Origin: Pedobacter sandarakinus
GTDB taxonomy: Bacteria > Bacteroidota > Bacteroidia > Sphingobacteriales > Sphingobacteriaceae
DNA length: 64,000 nucleotides
Direction: 5' to 3'
Assembly: GCF_026240095.1 (NCBI RefSeq)
Contig: NZ_JAPIVG010000003.1
Location: 1-64,000 of the forward strand
Below, one piece after another: positions 26,820-35,475 of the stretch. A program made the position numbers and the translations under genes. The notes beneath the pieces were generated by a model. That model did no database searches and was not told the DNA's origin. It saw only the letters and a list, made by a program, of their open reading frames with translations. Position 1 is the first letter of the stretch. Each line of letters begins with the position of its first letter.

Positions 26820-28487
26820 TTAATTTTCTAGATACCTCTTGTTATAGGTAATTCCGATCAGATCATATCGTTTAAATTGTGTCTTTAATCTTTTTAGAAA
26901 GTCACCATAATTCTTGTTCTCTTCCGGGCTCCATAAAACTTCACTCAAAGCATCTAACCTTGGAAAGAGGAGGTATTGTACTTTTGCAAAATTGGTGATG
27001 TACTCGCTCCATAAACAGCCCTGCGCCCCCCAAATGTATTGGGCTTGTATAGCACTAAGTGCAGGAGGAATAGGATTATAGTTATACACGTTAATTAAAG
27101 GAGATAATTTGTTTGCGGTTAGGCTATCTTCTTTTGCAAATTGAGCATGGTTAAAATACATGATATCTTCTGGAGTCATAATTGCCTTATGATTTTGTTG
27201 GGCTGCTTCTATCCCGCCTTTTTCTCCTTGCCAACTCATTACCACCGCATTCGGGGCTAAGCCGCCCTGTAAAATTTCGTTCCAGCCAATAATGGTTTTT
27301 CCTTTACTATTAACAAACTTTCCAATCCTTCGGATAAAATAGCTCTGTAATTCACTTTCCGACTTTAAGCCATTATCCTTCATAATCTGTTGAGATACTG
27401 CACTTTGTTTCCACCATATTTTGGAAGCTTCATCCCCACCAATGTGGATGTATGGCGATGGAAATAGGTCCATTACTTCTGTTAAAACATTTTCTAAGAA
27501 CTTAAAGGTGGTATCTGATGCTTGCAGTACATTATTATACTTATTCATCATTCCCCAAGTTTGGGCCACTTCATATTTCTTATTGGGCTCGGTACCGAGT
27601 TCTGGATAGGCAGCCAACAGTGCCATGCTGTGTGCGGGCATTTCTATTTCTGGAACGATGGTAATGTATCTGGCCTGAGCATAAGCAATTACATCTTTAA
27701 TTTCTTCCTGCGTGTAGAAACCGCCATGCTTAATCCCATCTGTATTGATTACTGCATCTTTTGGCGATATGTTTACTGCAGTAGGCGTAACCTGGTATTT
27801 AATATTCTCGTTGCCTTTGCCGGGCCACAGACCAACAATACTGCCATTACGCCATGCACCAATTTCGGTTAGTTTCGGATATTTTTTAATTTCTATTCTC
27901 CAACCATGATCATCGGTTAAATGCCAATGGAAGTAGTTCATTTTATGCAGTGCCAGGTAATCGATATACTGCTTTACTAAAGCTACATCAAAAAAATGAC
28001 GGCTTACATCAAGGTGCATGCCGCGGTAATCGAAACGGGGATGGTCTATTATATTAACTGAAGGAATAGATAAAACATTCTCATTGGCTGTCGGTAATAA
28101 TTGAATGAGCGACTGGATTCCGTAGAAAACGCCAGGATTTGAAGTTGCGACAACTGTAATTTGTTGATTTGAGGTATTGAGAAAATAAGCGTTATCAAAT
28201 TCACTAATTCTGGTATTTACATTTAAACTGATAAAGTTTTTTGTAGGTAATGCCTTAGTAATGTGGAGTGTTAGATTATAGTATTTTTGAAGATATTCTC
28301 TCAGAAAGTTTGCTGAATTAGATAATGATGAATCGACAACAACAATTTGGGTTTCTGTATCTATAAAGAATGGTTTTTTGTTGGTGTCCACCTTAATATA
28401 GGCGGGCTGCGGGATAATATTTACTTCCTGAGCATAAAGATTAAAGCTGAATACTGAAAGGAAGAATAAGATGATCAGGTTTCTCAT
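26820..28487 (-). CDS. Exported beta-N-acetylhexosaminidase, GH20
   Basis: From the ATG at 28487 (signal peptide MRNLIILFFLSVFSFNLYAQ) the product is 555 aa. It has the GH20 N-terminal alpha/beta domain (NIIPQPAYIKV), the catalytic barrel with DYRGMHLDVSRHF, HWHLTDDHGWRIEI and the catalytic Asp-Glu pair in IHIGGDEASKIWW (D352/E353), and WSEYITN near the end. The enzyme removes terminal GlcNAc or GalNAc from chitin oligosaccharides or glycans by substrate-assisted catalysis. An in-frame ATG at 28508 adds seven residues. No PUL partners are adjacent. Confidence 0.94.
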   Translation of the reverse strand: MRNLIILFFLSVFSFNLYAQEVNIIPQPAYIKVDTNKKPFFIDTETQIVVVDSSLSNSANFLREYLQKYYNLTLHITKALPTKNFISLNVNTRISEFDNAYFLNTSNQQITVVATSNPGVFYGIQSLIQLLPTANENVLSIPSVNIIDHPRFDYRGMHLDVSRHFFDVALVKQYIDYLALHKMNYFHWHLTDDHGWRIEIKKYPKLTEIGAWRNGSIVGLWPGKGNENIKYQVTPTAVNISPKDAVINTDGIKHGGFYTQEEIKDVIAYAQARYITIVPEIEMPAHSMALLAAYPELGTEPNKKYEVAQTWGMMNKYNNVLQASDTTFKFLENVLTEVMDLFPSPYIHIGGDEASKIWWKQSAVSQQIMKDNGLKSESELQSYFIRRIGKFVNSKGKTIIGWNEILQGGLAPNAVVMSWQGEKGGIEAAQQNHKAIMTPEDIMYFNHAQFAKEDSLTANKLSPLINVYNYNPIPPALSAIQAQYIWGAQGCLWSEYITNFAKVQYLLFPRLDALSEVLWSPEENKNYGDFLKRLKTQFKRYDLIGITYNKRYLEN

Positions 28488-28570
28488 AATCTGTGATTTC
28501 ATTTTCAAAAGTAATCATTCTATACGGATGAAAGGAAAAGGTTTGGTGAAACCAGTTAATGATGTTACAT

Positions 28571-28659
28571 AAACCCGATGGGAGGAAAATCCCTTTTGGC
28601 GGACTGCATTGAGGGGTTAAACACGACAATCACCAAAAAGATTGTACAGATAGCGGGGC
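28571..28659 (-). repeat. Dispersed intergenic element, long class (copy R2)
   Basis: On the minus strand it runs from GCCCCGCTATCTGTACAATC to CCCATCGGGTTTATG, with the same ends as the elements at 31832, 41574 and 53724 and the same interior layout as 228-315. Confidence 0.5.
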
Positions 28660-28704
28660 AAGAGTTACCGATTTAAGATTGCGTTCGTTTTCACATTATT
28701 TAAA

Positions 28705-29522
28705 CGATATAAGACATTTAAGAACATATAAGTTCGCCAGGCTTACTTTTTCTAGTATACTTTTTTTAGCTGTCGAAAATAGGAGATTGCTTGGTGTGAG
28801 AAGATGAGCTTTTCTAACGCTAGTTATTTTAACCATATAAGACACTCAAGAACATATAAGTTTGCCAGGCTTACTATTTGCTGGTATGCTATTTTGGATA
28901 TACCGAAAATAGGAGATTGCTTGGTGTGAAAAGATGAGTTGTTTCTATCGCTAGTTATTTTAACCATATAAGACATTTAAGAACATATAAGTTCGCCAGG
29001 CTTACTTTTTCTAGTATACTTTTTTTAGCTGTCGAAAATAGGAGATTGCTTGGTGTGAAAAGATGAGCTTTTTTCAACGCTAGTTATTTTAACCATATAA
29101 GACATTTAAGAACATATAAGTTCGCCAGGCTTACTTTTCTGGTATATTTTTTTAGCTGTCGAAAATAGTAGATTGCTTGGTGTGAAAAGATGAGCTTTTT
29201 CTAATGCTAGTTATTTTAACCAGATAAGACATTTAAGAACATGTAAGTTAGCCAGGCTTACTATTTGCTGGTATGCTATTTTGGATATACCGAAAATAGG
29301 AGATTGCTTGGTGTGAAAAGATGAGCTTTTTTCAACGCTAGTTATTTTAACCATATAAGACATTTAAGAACATATAAGTTTACCAGGCTTACTATTTGCT
29401 TGGATATACCGAAAGTAGGAGATTGCTTGGTGTGAAAAGATGAGCTTTTCTAACGCTGGTTATTTTAACCATATAAGACATTTAAAGAACATATAAGTTC
29501 GCCAGGCTTACTATTTGCTGGC
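28705..29522. repeat. Tandem array of about 130-bp units, roughly 6.4 copies
   Basis: The landmark AAGACATTTA (one copy AAGACACTCA) recurs at 28711, 28839, 28970, 29099, 29226, 29357 and 29475, giving periods of 128, 131, 129, 127, 131 and 118 bp. Each full unit contains CCAGGCTTAC, AGGAGATTGCTTGGTGTG, AAGATGAGCTTTT and CGCTAGTTATTTTAACC. Two versions of the middle segment exist: A (TTCTAGTATAC...TAGCTGTCG) in units 1, 3, 4 and B (TTTGCTGGTATGC...GATATACCG) in units 2, 5, 6. Unit 6 has a deletion and unit 7 is truncated. No sustained open frame crosses the array. It fills the gap between the GH20 gene and the rpsA terminator. Confidence 0.92.
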
Positions 29523-29586
29523 ACGGTCGATTTGCGGGGGAAATCCGTATGTTCTGTGTCTCCGTGGCAAAAAAATAAGGATAAAA

Positions 29587-29616
29587 AAATCCCGATAACT
29601 TACGCTATCGGGATTT
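29587..29616 (-). terminator. Intrinsic terminator of rpsA
   Basis: AAATCCCGATA (29587-29597) pairs with TATCGGGATTT (29606-29616); on the minus strand a T-run follows. It begins 23 nt past the rpsA stop. Confidence 0.88.
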
Positions 29617-29638
29617 ACTTTATTTAATTAAAAAAGAA

Positions 29639-31573
29639 TTAGCCTTTTTTAGCTTTGCTTTCTTCGCCTTCTAATTGCGATTTCAACTGTGCTAATACGT
29701 CTAAGTCTCCTAAAGTAGATTTCTCTACAGAATCTTTAACTTTTTTAACAGCAGTTACAGCAGCTTTAGCTTCTTTTTTCTTAGCATTTCTTTCTTCTGC
29801 TACAGCTTCAGCTTTAACTTCTTCCCAAATACGAGCGTGAGAAACAACGATGCGTTTAGCTTCTTTGTTAAACTCGATAATTTTGAAGTCGTTGGTTTCT
29901 TCTGCTTTAACCGAAGTACCATCTTCTTTAACCATGTGCTTAGTTGGTACGAAACCTTCTACACCGTATGGTAAAGCAATAACAGCACCTTTATCAGTTA
30001 CTTTAACAACTGTTCCTTGGTGAACCGAATCTAATGTAAAGATCGTTTCGAAAGTATCCCAAGGGTTTTCTTCTAATTGTTTGTGACCAAGGCTTAATTT
30101 ACGGTTATCAACGTCTAATTCTAAAACAACAACGTCTAATACATCACCAACTTTAGTGAACTCGTTAGGGTGGTTTACTTTTTTAGACCATGATAAGTCA
30201 GAAATGTGGATTAAACCATCAATTCCTTCTTCAATTTCAACGAAAACGCCGAAGTTAGTCATGTTTTTAACCGTTGCTTGGTGCTTGCTTCCAACTGGGA
30301 ATTTAGCAGCAACTTCTTGCCATGGATCGTTAGATAATTGTTTAATACCTAAGCTCATTTTGCGTTCGTCTCTGTCTAAAGTTAAAACTTCAGCTTCGAT
30401 CTCATCACCAACTTTTAAGAATTCTTGTGGATTTCTTAAATTTTGCGACCAGCTCATTTCAGAAACGTGGATTAAGCCTTCTACTCCTGGGATGATTTCT
30501 AAGAAAGCACCATAATCTGCAACAGTTACGATTTTTCCTTTTACTTTAGAACCAACTTGGATATCGGCACTTAAGTTCTCCCAAGGGTGTGGAGTTAATT
30601 GTTTTAAACCTAAAGCAATACGTTTTTTCTCATCATCGAAATCTAAAACAACAACGTTAATTTTTTCGTCTAATGATAATACTTCTTTTGGATGCTCTAT
30701 ACGGCCCCAAGAAATATCAGTAATGTGAAGTAACCCATCAACACCACCTAAATCGATGAACACACCGAAATCAGTAATGTTTTTAACAGTACCTTCCAAT
30801 ACCTGACCTTTTTCTAATTTAGAAACGATCTCTACTTTTTGGCTTTCTAAATCGTCTTCAATTAACACTTTATGAGAAACAACTACGTTTTTAAACTCAT
30901 GGTTAATTTTAACAACTTTAAATTCCATTGTTTTACCCACGTATACATCGTAATCGCGGATAGGTTTGATATCAATTTGAGAACCTGGTAAGAAAGCCTC
31001 AACGCCCATAATATCAACAATTAAACCACCTTTAGTACGGCTCTTAACGAAACCATTGATGATTCTATCATTTTCAAGCGCCTCGTTAATTGCTTCCCAA
31101 GATCTTTGAGTTTTTGCTCTTTTGCGAGAAAGGATCAATTGACCGTTAGCATCTTCTGGTGCTTCAACGAATACGTCAACTGAATCGCCGATTTTTAGAT
31201 CTGGTGTATCACGAAATTCTGAAGTAGAAACTAAACCGTCTGATTTGAAACCTACGTTTAATACTACATCTTTGTTGTTAATTGAAACAACAATACCGCT
31301 AATAATTTCACCTTTAGTGATCTGGTTAAATGTTCCAGCATACATGTCTTCAAACTTTTTACGGTCTGCATCATTGTAATTACCGAAAACTTTTTCATCC
31401 GCATCCCAGTCGAAATCTTCCGTTGGTGTTGCTAAAGATGATTTGATCGATTCGATCGAAACTGAATCAGCTTCTGATTCAATAGTTTCTTTTTCAGTTA
31501 GGCGTCCGCCTTCTCCCTGAAGCTCAGCTGTTTTAGCTGCTAATTCTTTTTCTGCTACTTGTTTTTTAGCCAT
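29639..31573 (-). CDS. rpsA: 30S ribosomal protein S1
   Basis: A 644-aa protein with six S1 RNA-binding repeats, the best conserved being repeats 3-5 (GVDGLLHITDISW, GVEGLIHVSEMSW, GIDGLIHISDLSW); repeats 1, 2 and 6 are more divergent. An acidic N-terminal extension (about 75 residues) and a Lys/Ala-rich tail flank them. S1 brings mRNA to the 30S subunit. The gene has its own promoter, a short leader with a small hairpin, and an AAGGAG Shine-Dalgarno sequence, which is unusual for a phylum that rarely uses one. Confidence 0.97.
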   Translation of the reverse strand: MAKKQVAEKELAAKTAELQGEGGRLTEKETIESEADSVSIESIKSSLATPTEDFDWDADEKVFGNYNDADRKKFEDMYAGTFNQITKGEIISGIVVSINNKDVVLNVGFKSDGLVSTSEFRDTPDLKIGDSVDVFVEAPEDANGQLILSRKRAKTQRSWEAINEALENDRIINGFVKSRTKGGLIVDIMGVEAFLPGSQIDIKPIRDYDVYVGKTMEFKVVKINHEFKNVVVSHKVLIEDDLESQKVEIVSKLEKGQVLEGTVKNITDFGVFIDLGGVDGLLHITDISWGRIEHPKEVLSLDEKINVVVLDFDDEKKRIALGLKQLTPHPWENLSADIQVGSKVKGKIVTVADYGAFLEIIPGVEGLIHVSEMSWSQNLRNPQEFLKVGDEIEAEVLTLDRDERKMSLGIKQLSNDPWQEVAAKFPVGSKHQATVKNMTNFGVFVEIEEGIDGLIHISDLSWSKKVNHPNEFTKVGDVLDVVVLELDVDNRKLSLGHKQLEENPWDTFETIFTLDSVHQGTVVKVTDKGAVIALPYGVEGFVPTKHMVKEDGTSVKAEETNDFKIIEFNKEAKRIVVSHARIWEEVKAEAVAEERNAKKKEAKAAVTAVKKVKDSVEKSTLGDLDVLAQLKSQLEGEESKAKKG

Positions 31574-31584
31574 TAATTAATTAT

Positions 31585-31618
31585 CTCCTTTTTTCCCTAT
31601 TTAGGGACTGCAAAGGTA
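31585..31618 (-). promoter_or_regulatory. rpsA promoter, leader hairpin and Shine-Dalgarno sequence
   Basis: On the minus strand: TACCTTTG (31611-31618, exact -7 match), then the palindrome TCCCTAAATAGGGA (31594-31607) a few bases after the expected start of transcription, then AAGGAG (31585-31590) 11 nt before ATG. The hairpin and the strong ribosome site together suggest control of S1 translation. Confidence 0.55.
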
Positions 31619-31831
31619 AAACTTTTTTAATTAATAGAAAACATTTTTTTAATAAATGATACTGATTTTTAGCTTATTATCAAATTGTAAAGGGTAATTG
31701 CTAGCTTAACTCTTGATCGAATGATTGAACGCCTCCTTCGCAATTCAACTCTTTCAAGCCCCTAACTGCAAGATGGGCTGTTGGTTGATCTTGATCTAAA
31801 TAATAATTTGAAAATGAACGTTCAGTAAATC

Positions 31832-31908
31832 TTGGGTTTATGTAGTCCCGTTATCCGCTATAGCCTCGCTGAAAAAGCTCGGGCTGCCGCTTCTACCGGG
31901 TTTAGGCC
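31832..31908 (+). repeat. Dispersed intergenic element, short class (copy R3)
   Basis: Shares TAGTCCCG, CTATAG, CGGGCTGCCGCTTCTACCGG and GTTTA with the copies at 41574 and 53724. A hairpin (AGCC...GGCT around a GAAAA loop) is present. It lies in the 536-nt gap between the SH3 gene and rpsA; apart from this element and the rpsA promoter I see nothing in that gap. Confidence 0.6.
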
Positions 31909-32109
31909 GAATGGCTTAATGTTTCAAACTAAACCAGCCATTACAAGTAATTTTTGCGATAGCAACTAAATTAGTAAAGATTATGCCATTTTACGCTTGT
32001 CGTGAGGTTGGAAAAAGCTAGTGCTTTGAAACCAAAAAAAAATACAATGGTAAATGTTACCGGTAATCTCTTTACATGTAATAAGATAGATTACGCTAAA
32101 GTTTTATCA

Positions 32110-33087
32110 CTACTTTTTTGTGAAAGTTCCCCTTGTAAACCCTTCACCAATCAAAGTATTTTCATCTCTAATTAACAATAAGATCATATTTTGCTGGTCG
32201 TATAATTTTATCATATCGCCTTCAATTACATATTTCGCGGTAAAGGTAGAGTCGGTGTAAACATCTTTTACAACAACCGAATCATTGGCCCCGAAATCAA
32301 AGGTTTGGTATTGCGTTTCACTGTCGCTCACATATCTGCCAGAAACTTTCTTTTCCTGGATGAAAGTTACGAAGCAAAAGTAGATTACTACCAGAACCAC
32401 CATAGCCGAAATACCAATCAAAATTTTGTTCTGACTAGAGTATTTAAAGATGAAATACAGGATGGTACCCATTACAAGTGCCACAATAGCAAAGAAAATA
32501 ATATTTGAATAACCTGTTTCTATTTTAGGCACATCTACCGAAACACCTGTTTTTTGTACTGCAGGCTTAACTGGAGATATCCTTACTAAAAACGCTCTAC
32601 TTACCCAGCCTTCTCCGTTCGTAACCCTTATTTTAAAAAAACTGTTATCAGTAGAATCTAAAACAGCTACATTTTCATTTTCAGGTAGGTAACCTATAAC
32701 CTTACTTTTCGGGTCTGCCTTTTCTCTCACCCTCAAATTATCGGCTGTGACTTTATAAATATCGCCATTTGAATTAGTGGAATTAGTTGTTGGAGTCTGC
32801 GCAGTAGTTTGTGGGGCAGTGGCTGGGTTAGCTTCTGCAACTTGTTCTAAAAAATCTTTACTTGCCCAACCCTCAACATTTTTAAATTTAATCTTGAAAA
32901 ATTTAGCATCGCTGGCATCCAAAACAGTTACCTTTTCATCTTGAATAACATTACCAATTACTTTGCTTTTGGCATCTTTTCCATCTCTAACTCTCAACTT
33001 ATCAGCCGTAACGCGGTAAATTTCCTGAGCTTTCAGTGGTATAGAAAAAATGGTAAGAGCGATCAGTAAAAAGAAAATTCGATTCAT
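32110..33087 (-). CDS. Exported/membrane protein with two SH3b domains
   Basis: From the ATG at 33087 (signal peptide ending PLKAQ) the product is 325 aa. Two bacterial SH3 domains follow (about 20-80 and 110-165), with near-identical openings YRVTADKLRVRDGKDAKSKV and YKVTADNLRVREKADPKSKV, pointing to an internal duplication. Two transmembrane helices (about 195-215 and 225-245) and a C-terminal soluble part of about 75 residues end the protein. SH3b domains often bind peptidoglycan stem peptides. The precise role is unknown. It sits between cmk and rpsA. A weak hairpin with a T-run lies past the stop (32049-32061). Confidence 0.8.
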   Translation of the reverse strand: MNRIFFLLIALTIFSIPLKAQEIYRVTADKLRVRDGKDAKSKVIGNVIQDEKVTVLDASDAKFFKIKFKNVEGWASKDFLEQVAEANPATAPQTTAQTPTTNSTNSNGDIYKVTADNLRVREKADPKSKVIGYLPENENVAVLDSTDNSFFKIRVTNGEGWVSRAFLVRISPVKPAVQKTGVSVDVPKIETGYSNIIFFAIVALVMGTILYFIFKYSSQNKILIGISAMVVLVVIYFCFVTFIQEKKVSGRYVSDSETQYQTFDFGANDSVVVKDVYTDSTFTAKYVIEGDMIKLYDQQNMILLLIRDENTLIGEGFTRGTFTKK

Positions 33088-33269
33088 AATTTTGGGATTT
33101 TGCAAGCAGACTTAAAAATTGCAGCCATGTTAAGAGCAAACACCGTGCTGTGTGGGCAAAATTAGAAAATACTTTTAATTACCCTTTATAAAGATTTAAC
33201 TAAATGCGAAATCCTGCCAGGAGAAGACAGCATGCGTAGTACACTCGCTTATATTTAAAAGTTGAATAG

Positions 33270-33956
33270 CTAGGACGTACGAGGCTGTAACGCTTCCACT
33301 TTTTCCAATGCGAAACGGAGTTGCTCCTCTTGAGTTAAATTGGTATTGTCTAAAATAATGGCATCTTCTGCACGTACCAGCGGACTTTCCTTACGCGTGG
33401 TATCTGCATAATCTCTATGTGCCAAATTTTCAAAAACTTCTTCTAGCGTTGTTTGGTTGTTTCCTTTGCTTTCCAACTCTTTAAATCTACGCTCGGCTCT
33501 AATTTTTGGGTCGGCAGTCATAAAGAATTTAAGTGGCGAATCTGGGAAAACAGTTGTGCCAATATCTCGTCCATCCATTACAATATTTTTTGATTTGCCC
33601 ATGCGTTGCTGTTGTTTAACCATTTCGTACCTAACCGTCTTGTGGGCAGAAACTTCGCTTACGTTTTCAGAAACAGGCATAAGGCGAATCTCGTCAGAAA
33701 CTTCTTCGCCATTTAATGTAATGTGAGATTCGTAATCTCTGGAATGAAAATTCAATTCGATGTGTTGCAGTGCATTTAAAACATCAGCATCATCAGTAAC
33801 ATCGATATTATTTCTCAAAAAGTACAAGGTAACAGCACGGTACATTGCCCCGCTATCTACATAAATAAAACCTAATTTTTTAGCTAATGCCTTTGCTAAT
33901 GTGCTTTTTCCACATGATGAATAGCCGTCTATAGCTATAACTAAGTTCTTTTTCAT
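33270..33956 (-). CDS. cmk: Cytidylate kinase
   Basis: A 228-aa nucleotide kinase with the P-loop GYSSCGKST at 11-19, DSGAMYRAVTLYF, MDGRDIGTTVFP and RAERRFKEL, all typical of Cmk. It phosphorylates CMP and dCMP with ATP. The adjacent cmk-rpsA arrangement seen in many bacteria is interrupted here by the SH3 gene. Its -7 element TAACTTTG (33964-33971) lies seven bases before ATG. Confidence 0.95.
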   Translation of the reverse strand: MKKNLVIAIDGYSSCGKSTLAKALAKKLGFIYVDSGAMYRAVTLYFLRNNIDVTDDADVLNALQHIELNFHSRDYESHITLNGEEVSDEIRLMPVSENVSEVSAHKTVRYEMVKQQQRMGKSKNIVMDGRDIGTTVFPDSPLKFFMTADPKIRAERRFKELESKGNNQTTLEEVFENLAHRDYADTTRKESPLVRAEDAIILDNTNLTQEEQLRFALEKVEALQPRTS

Positions 33957-33963
33957 TCTGTTG

Positions 33964-34025
33964 CAAAGTTAAAAAAACCAACCGATTTGCTTACTTTTTT
34001 TAGCTAACTATTCTTTATACTTTTG
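33964..34025. promoter_or_regulatory. Divergent promoter pair for cmk and arfB
   Basis: Two exact -7 elements face away from each other in a 73-nt gap: TAACTTTG on the minus strand (33964-33971) for cmk, and TACTTTTG on the plus strand (34018-34025) for arfB. They end 7 and 4 bases before the respective ATG codons, so both mRNAs should have no or almost no leader. Confidence 0.55.
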
Positions 34026-34029
34026 CAGG

Positions 34030-34440
34030 ATGTTACCCACGAAGGCCGAAATTTTAAAGTCAGTTACTTTCAAAACTTCCAGAAGTGGGGGCAAGGGCGG
34101 GCAAAACGTGAACAAAGTTTCGAGCAAGGTAGAGCTGATTTTTGATTTATCACAGGCTTCATTTCTCAATCAGGATGAAAAAGAATTGTTAACAATAAAG
34201 CTGGAAAAGAGGCTGGATGCCGACGGCTTACTGCATATTGTTTCTCAGGAAGATAGAAGTCAGTTATTAAATAAGGAGAGAACAATAATTAAGCTCATTG
34301 AATTGCTGAGACGCTCTCTGCAAGTTCAGAAGGAACGTAAACCTAATAGAATCCCACTCTCAGTAATCCGTAAAAGGCTGCAGGAAAAATCAATTACGGC
34401 TCAAAGGAAAGAAGCAAGGAGAAAACCAAAAATCGATTAG
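34030..34440 (+). CDS. arfB: Alternative ribosome-rescue factor / peptidyl-tRNA hydrolase ArfB (YaeJ)
   Basis: The 136-aa protein holds the class-I release-factor catalytic domain with GGQ at 23-25 (SGGKGGQNVNKV) and a basic C-terminal tail (QRKEARRKPKID). No codon-recognition domain is present, as expected of ArfB, which enters the empty mRNA channel of stalled ribosomes through its tail and hydrolyses peptidyl-tRNA. It ends 1 nt before the convergent lpxR-like gene. Confidence 0.93.
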   Translation: MLPTKAEILKSVTFKTSRSGGKGGQNVNKVSSKVELIFDLSQASFLNQDEKELLTIKLEKRLDADGLLHIVSQEDRSQLLNKERTIIKLIELLRRSLQVQKERKPNRIPLSVIRKRLQEKSITAQRKEARRKPKID

Positions 34441-34441
34441 C

Positions 34442-35392
34442 TTACATTTTCCCAAACCGATAGAATAAGCTTAAACTGCCATAGTTTTGTGGAACAGCTG
34501 CACTTTTAACCTCTCTGGTTTTAAATATCACATTGAAATCAATTGTAAACCTGTTAGAACTGTAATTAACGCCAAATTGCTGTTCAAATACAATCGGTTT
34601 CACCCCAAAGGTAACTGGGCTATCGTTATTAAAAAGGCTGCCTTGTATCGTCGCATCATACACTACAACATTCAGCTGAGGCTTAGCATAAAAGAAAAAT
34701 TCCGACTGGTTTAGCTTGGCTGTTTTGGCATTTCCAATAATAGCATTGTTGTAAGCGCTATTAAATAACTGGTTTAATCTTCCTGCTCTAAACAATACCG
34801 ACGCACCCAAACCAGACAATGTGGTGCCCAAGTTTGCGTATCCTTGTCCGCTTAAATCAACCACTTGATCATTGCTCCGAACGAGTAGTTTGCTATAATT
34901 AGCGGCCAGATTTAAGGCCAGCTGATTTTTTATTTGATATTCCCAACCTTCAGGCGTGTAAAAACCCACTGTTTTGTGCAAAAACTCCTGCGCATTTTTT
35001 GCCAAAGATCCCGGGCCGACAACACCCAACTCGGCATTTAATTTCACTACGCTCTCATCTTTATAAAAAATATTATATGCACCTCCAGCATAAAGGTATC
35101 CGGCAAACGGCCTATCTTGATCTTCCTTATTGGCTACCTGACCCCAGTATGGGGTAAAGATTTTCTGTCCAATAGCTATTTCAAAGGTTTTCTTTTCGAC
35201 GGGCTCAGCGTAATGCTCTGGATTAATCGCCCTGCGATAATAAATAAACAAACCATTGGTATAATATCGATCGTTTAAGGTTGCGAGGTAGGCATCATTT
35301 TCTGTTTTGAAACCGAATTCGTTTTTAAAGGATTGTGCAGATCCAGTGAGGCAGACTAAAAAAAGTATTAGTGTAGAAAAAAGTGGTTTCAT
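34442..35392 (-). CDS. LpxR-like outer-membrane lipid A deacylase (DUF2219)
   Basis: The 316-aa protein has a signal peptide (ending GSAQ) and a 12-strand-type barrel. Family hallmarks are FGFKTENDAYL, DRYYTNGLFIYYRR, the DRPFAGYLYAGGAYN block and EGWEYQIKNQLALNL, ending LSLFYRFGKM. LpxR removes the 3'-acyloxyacyl group from lipid A. The start is secured by the signal peptide, yet the ATG directly follows the T-tract of a terminator hairpin (35399-35421) after lon, so its transcription needs explanation. Confidence 0.85.
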   Translation of the reverse strand: MKPLFSTLILFLVCLTGSAQSFKNEFGFKTENDAYLATLNDRYYTNGLFIYYRRAINPEHYAEPVEKKTFEIAIGQKIFTPYWGQVANKEDQDRPFAGYLYAGGAYNIFYKDESVVKLNAELGVVGPGSLAKNAQEFLHKTVGFYTPEGWEYQIKNQLALNLAANYSKLLVRSNDQVVDLSGQGYANLGTTLSGLGASVLFRAGRLNQLFNSAYNNAIIGNAKTAKLNQSEFFFYAKPQLNVVVYDATIQGSLFNNDSPVTFGVKPIVFEQQFGVNYSSNRFTIDFNVIFKTREVKSAAVPQNYGSLSLFYRFGKM

Positions 35393-35398
35393 AAAAAA

Positions 35399-35421
35399 AG
35401 TCCCAATAATGTATTGGGACT
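35399..35421 (-). terminator. Terminator hairpin between lon and the lpxR-like gene
   Basis: AGTCCCAATA (35399-35408) and TATTGGGACT (35412-35421) form a perfect 10-bp stem with a 3-nt loop. On the minus strand it is followed by exactly seven T and then the lpxR ATG. Confidence 0.88.
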
Positions 35422-35475
35422 ATAAATGTATTTAATGTATTCGAATTTTCAATCGATCTACTAAAAGATTACAAA

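Noticed and set aside
28705..29522. CRISPR array
   Set aside because: Units are about 130 bp and similar over nearly their whole length, with no short repeat/unique spacer pattern and no cas genes nearby.
31832..31908. Structured RNA or riboswitch upstream of rpsA
   Set aside because: The same sequence occurs between unrelated genes at 41574 and 53724, so it fits a dispersed element better than gene-specific control, and it lies far upstream of the rpsA start of transcription.
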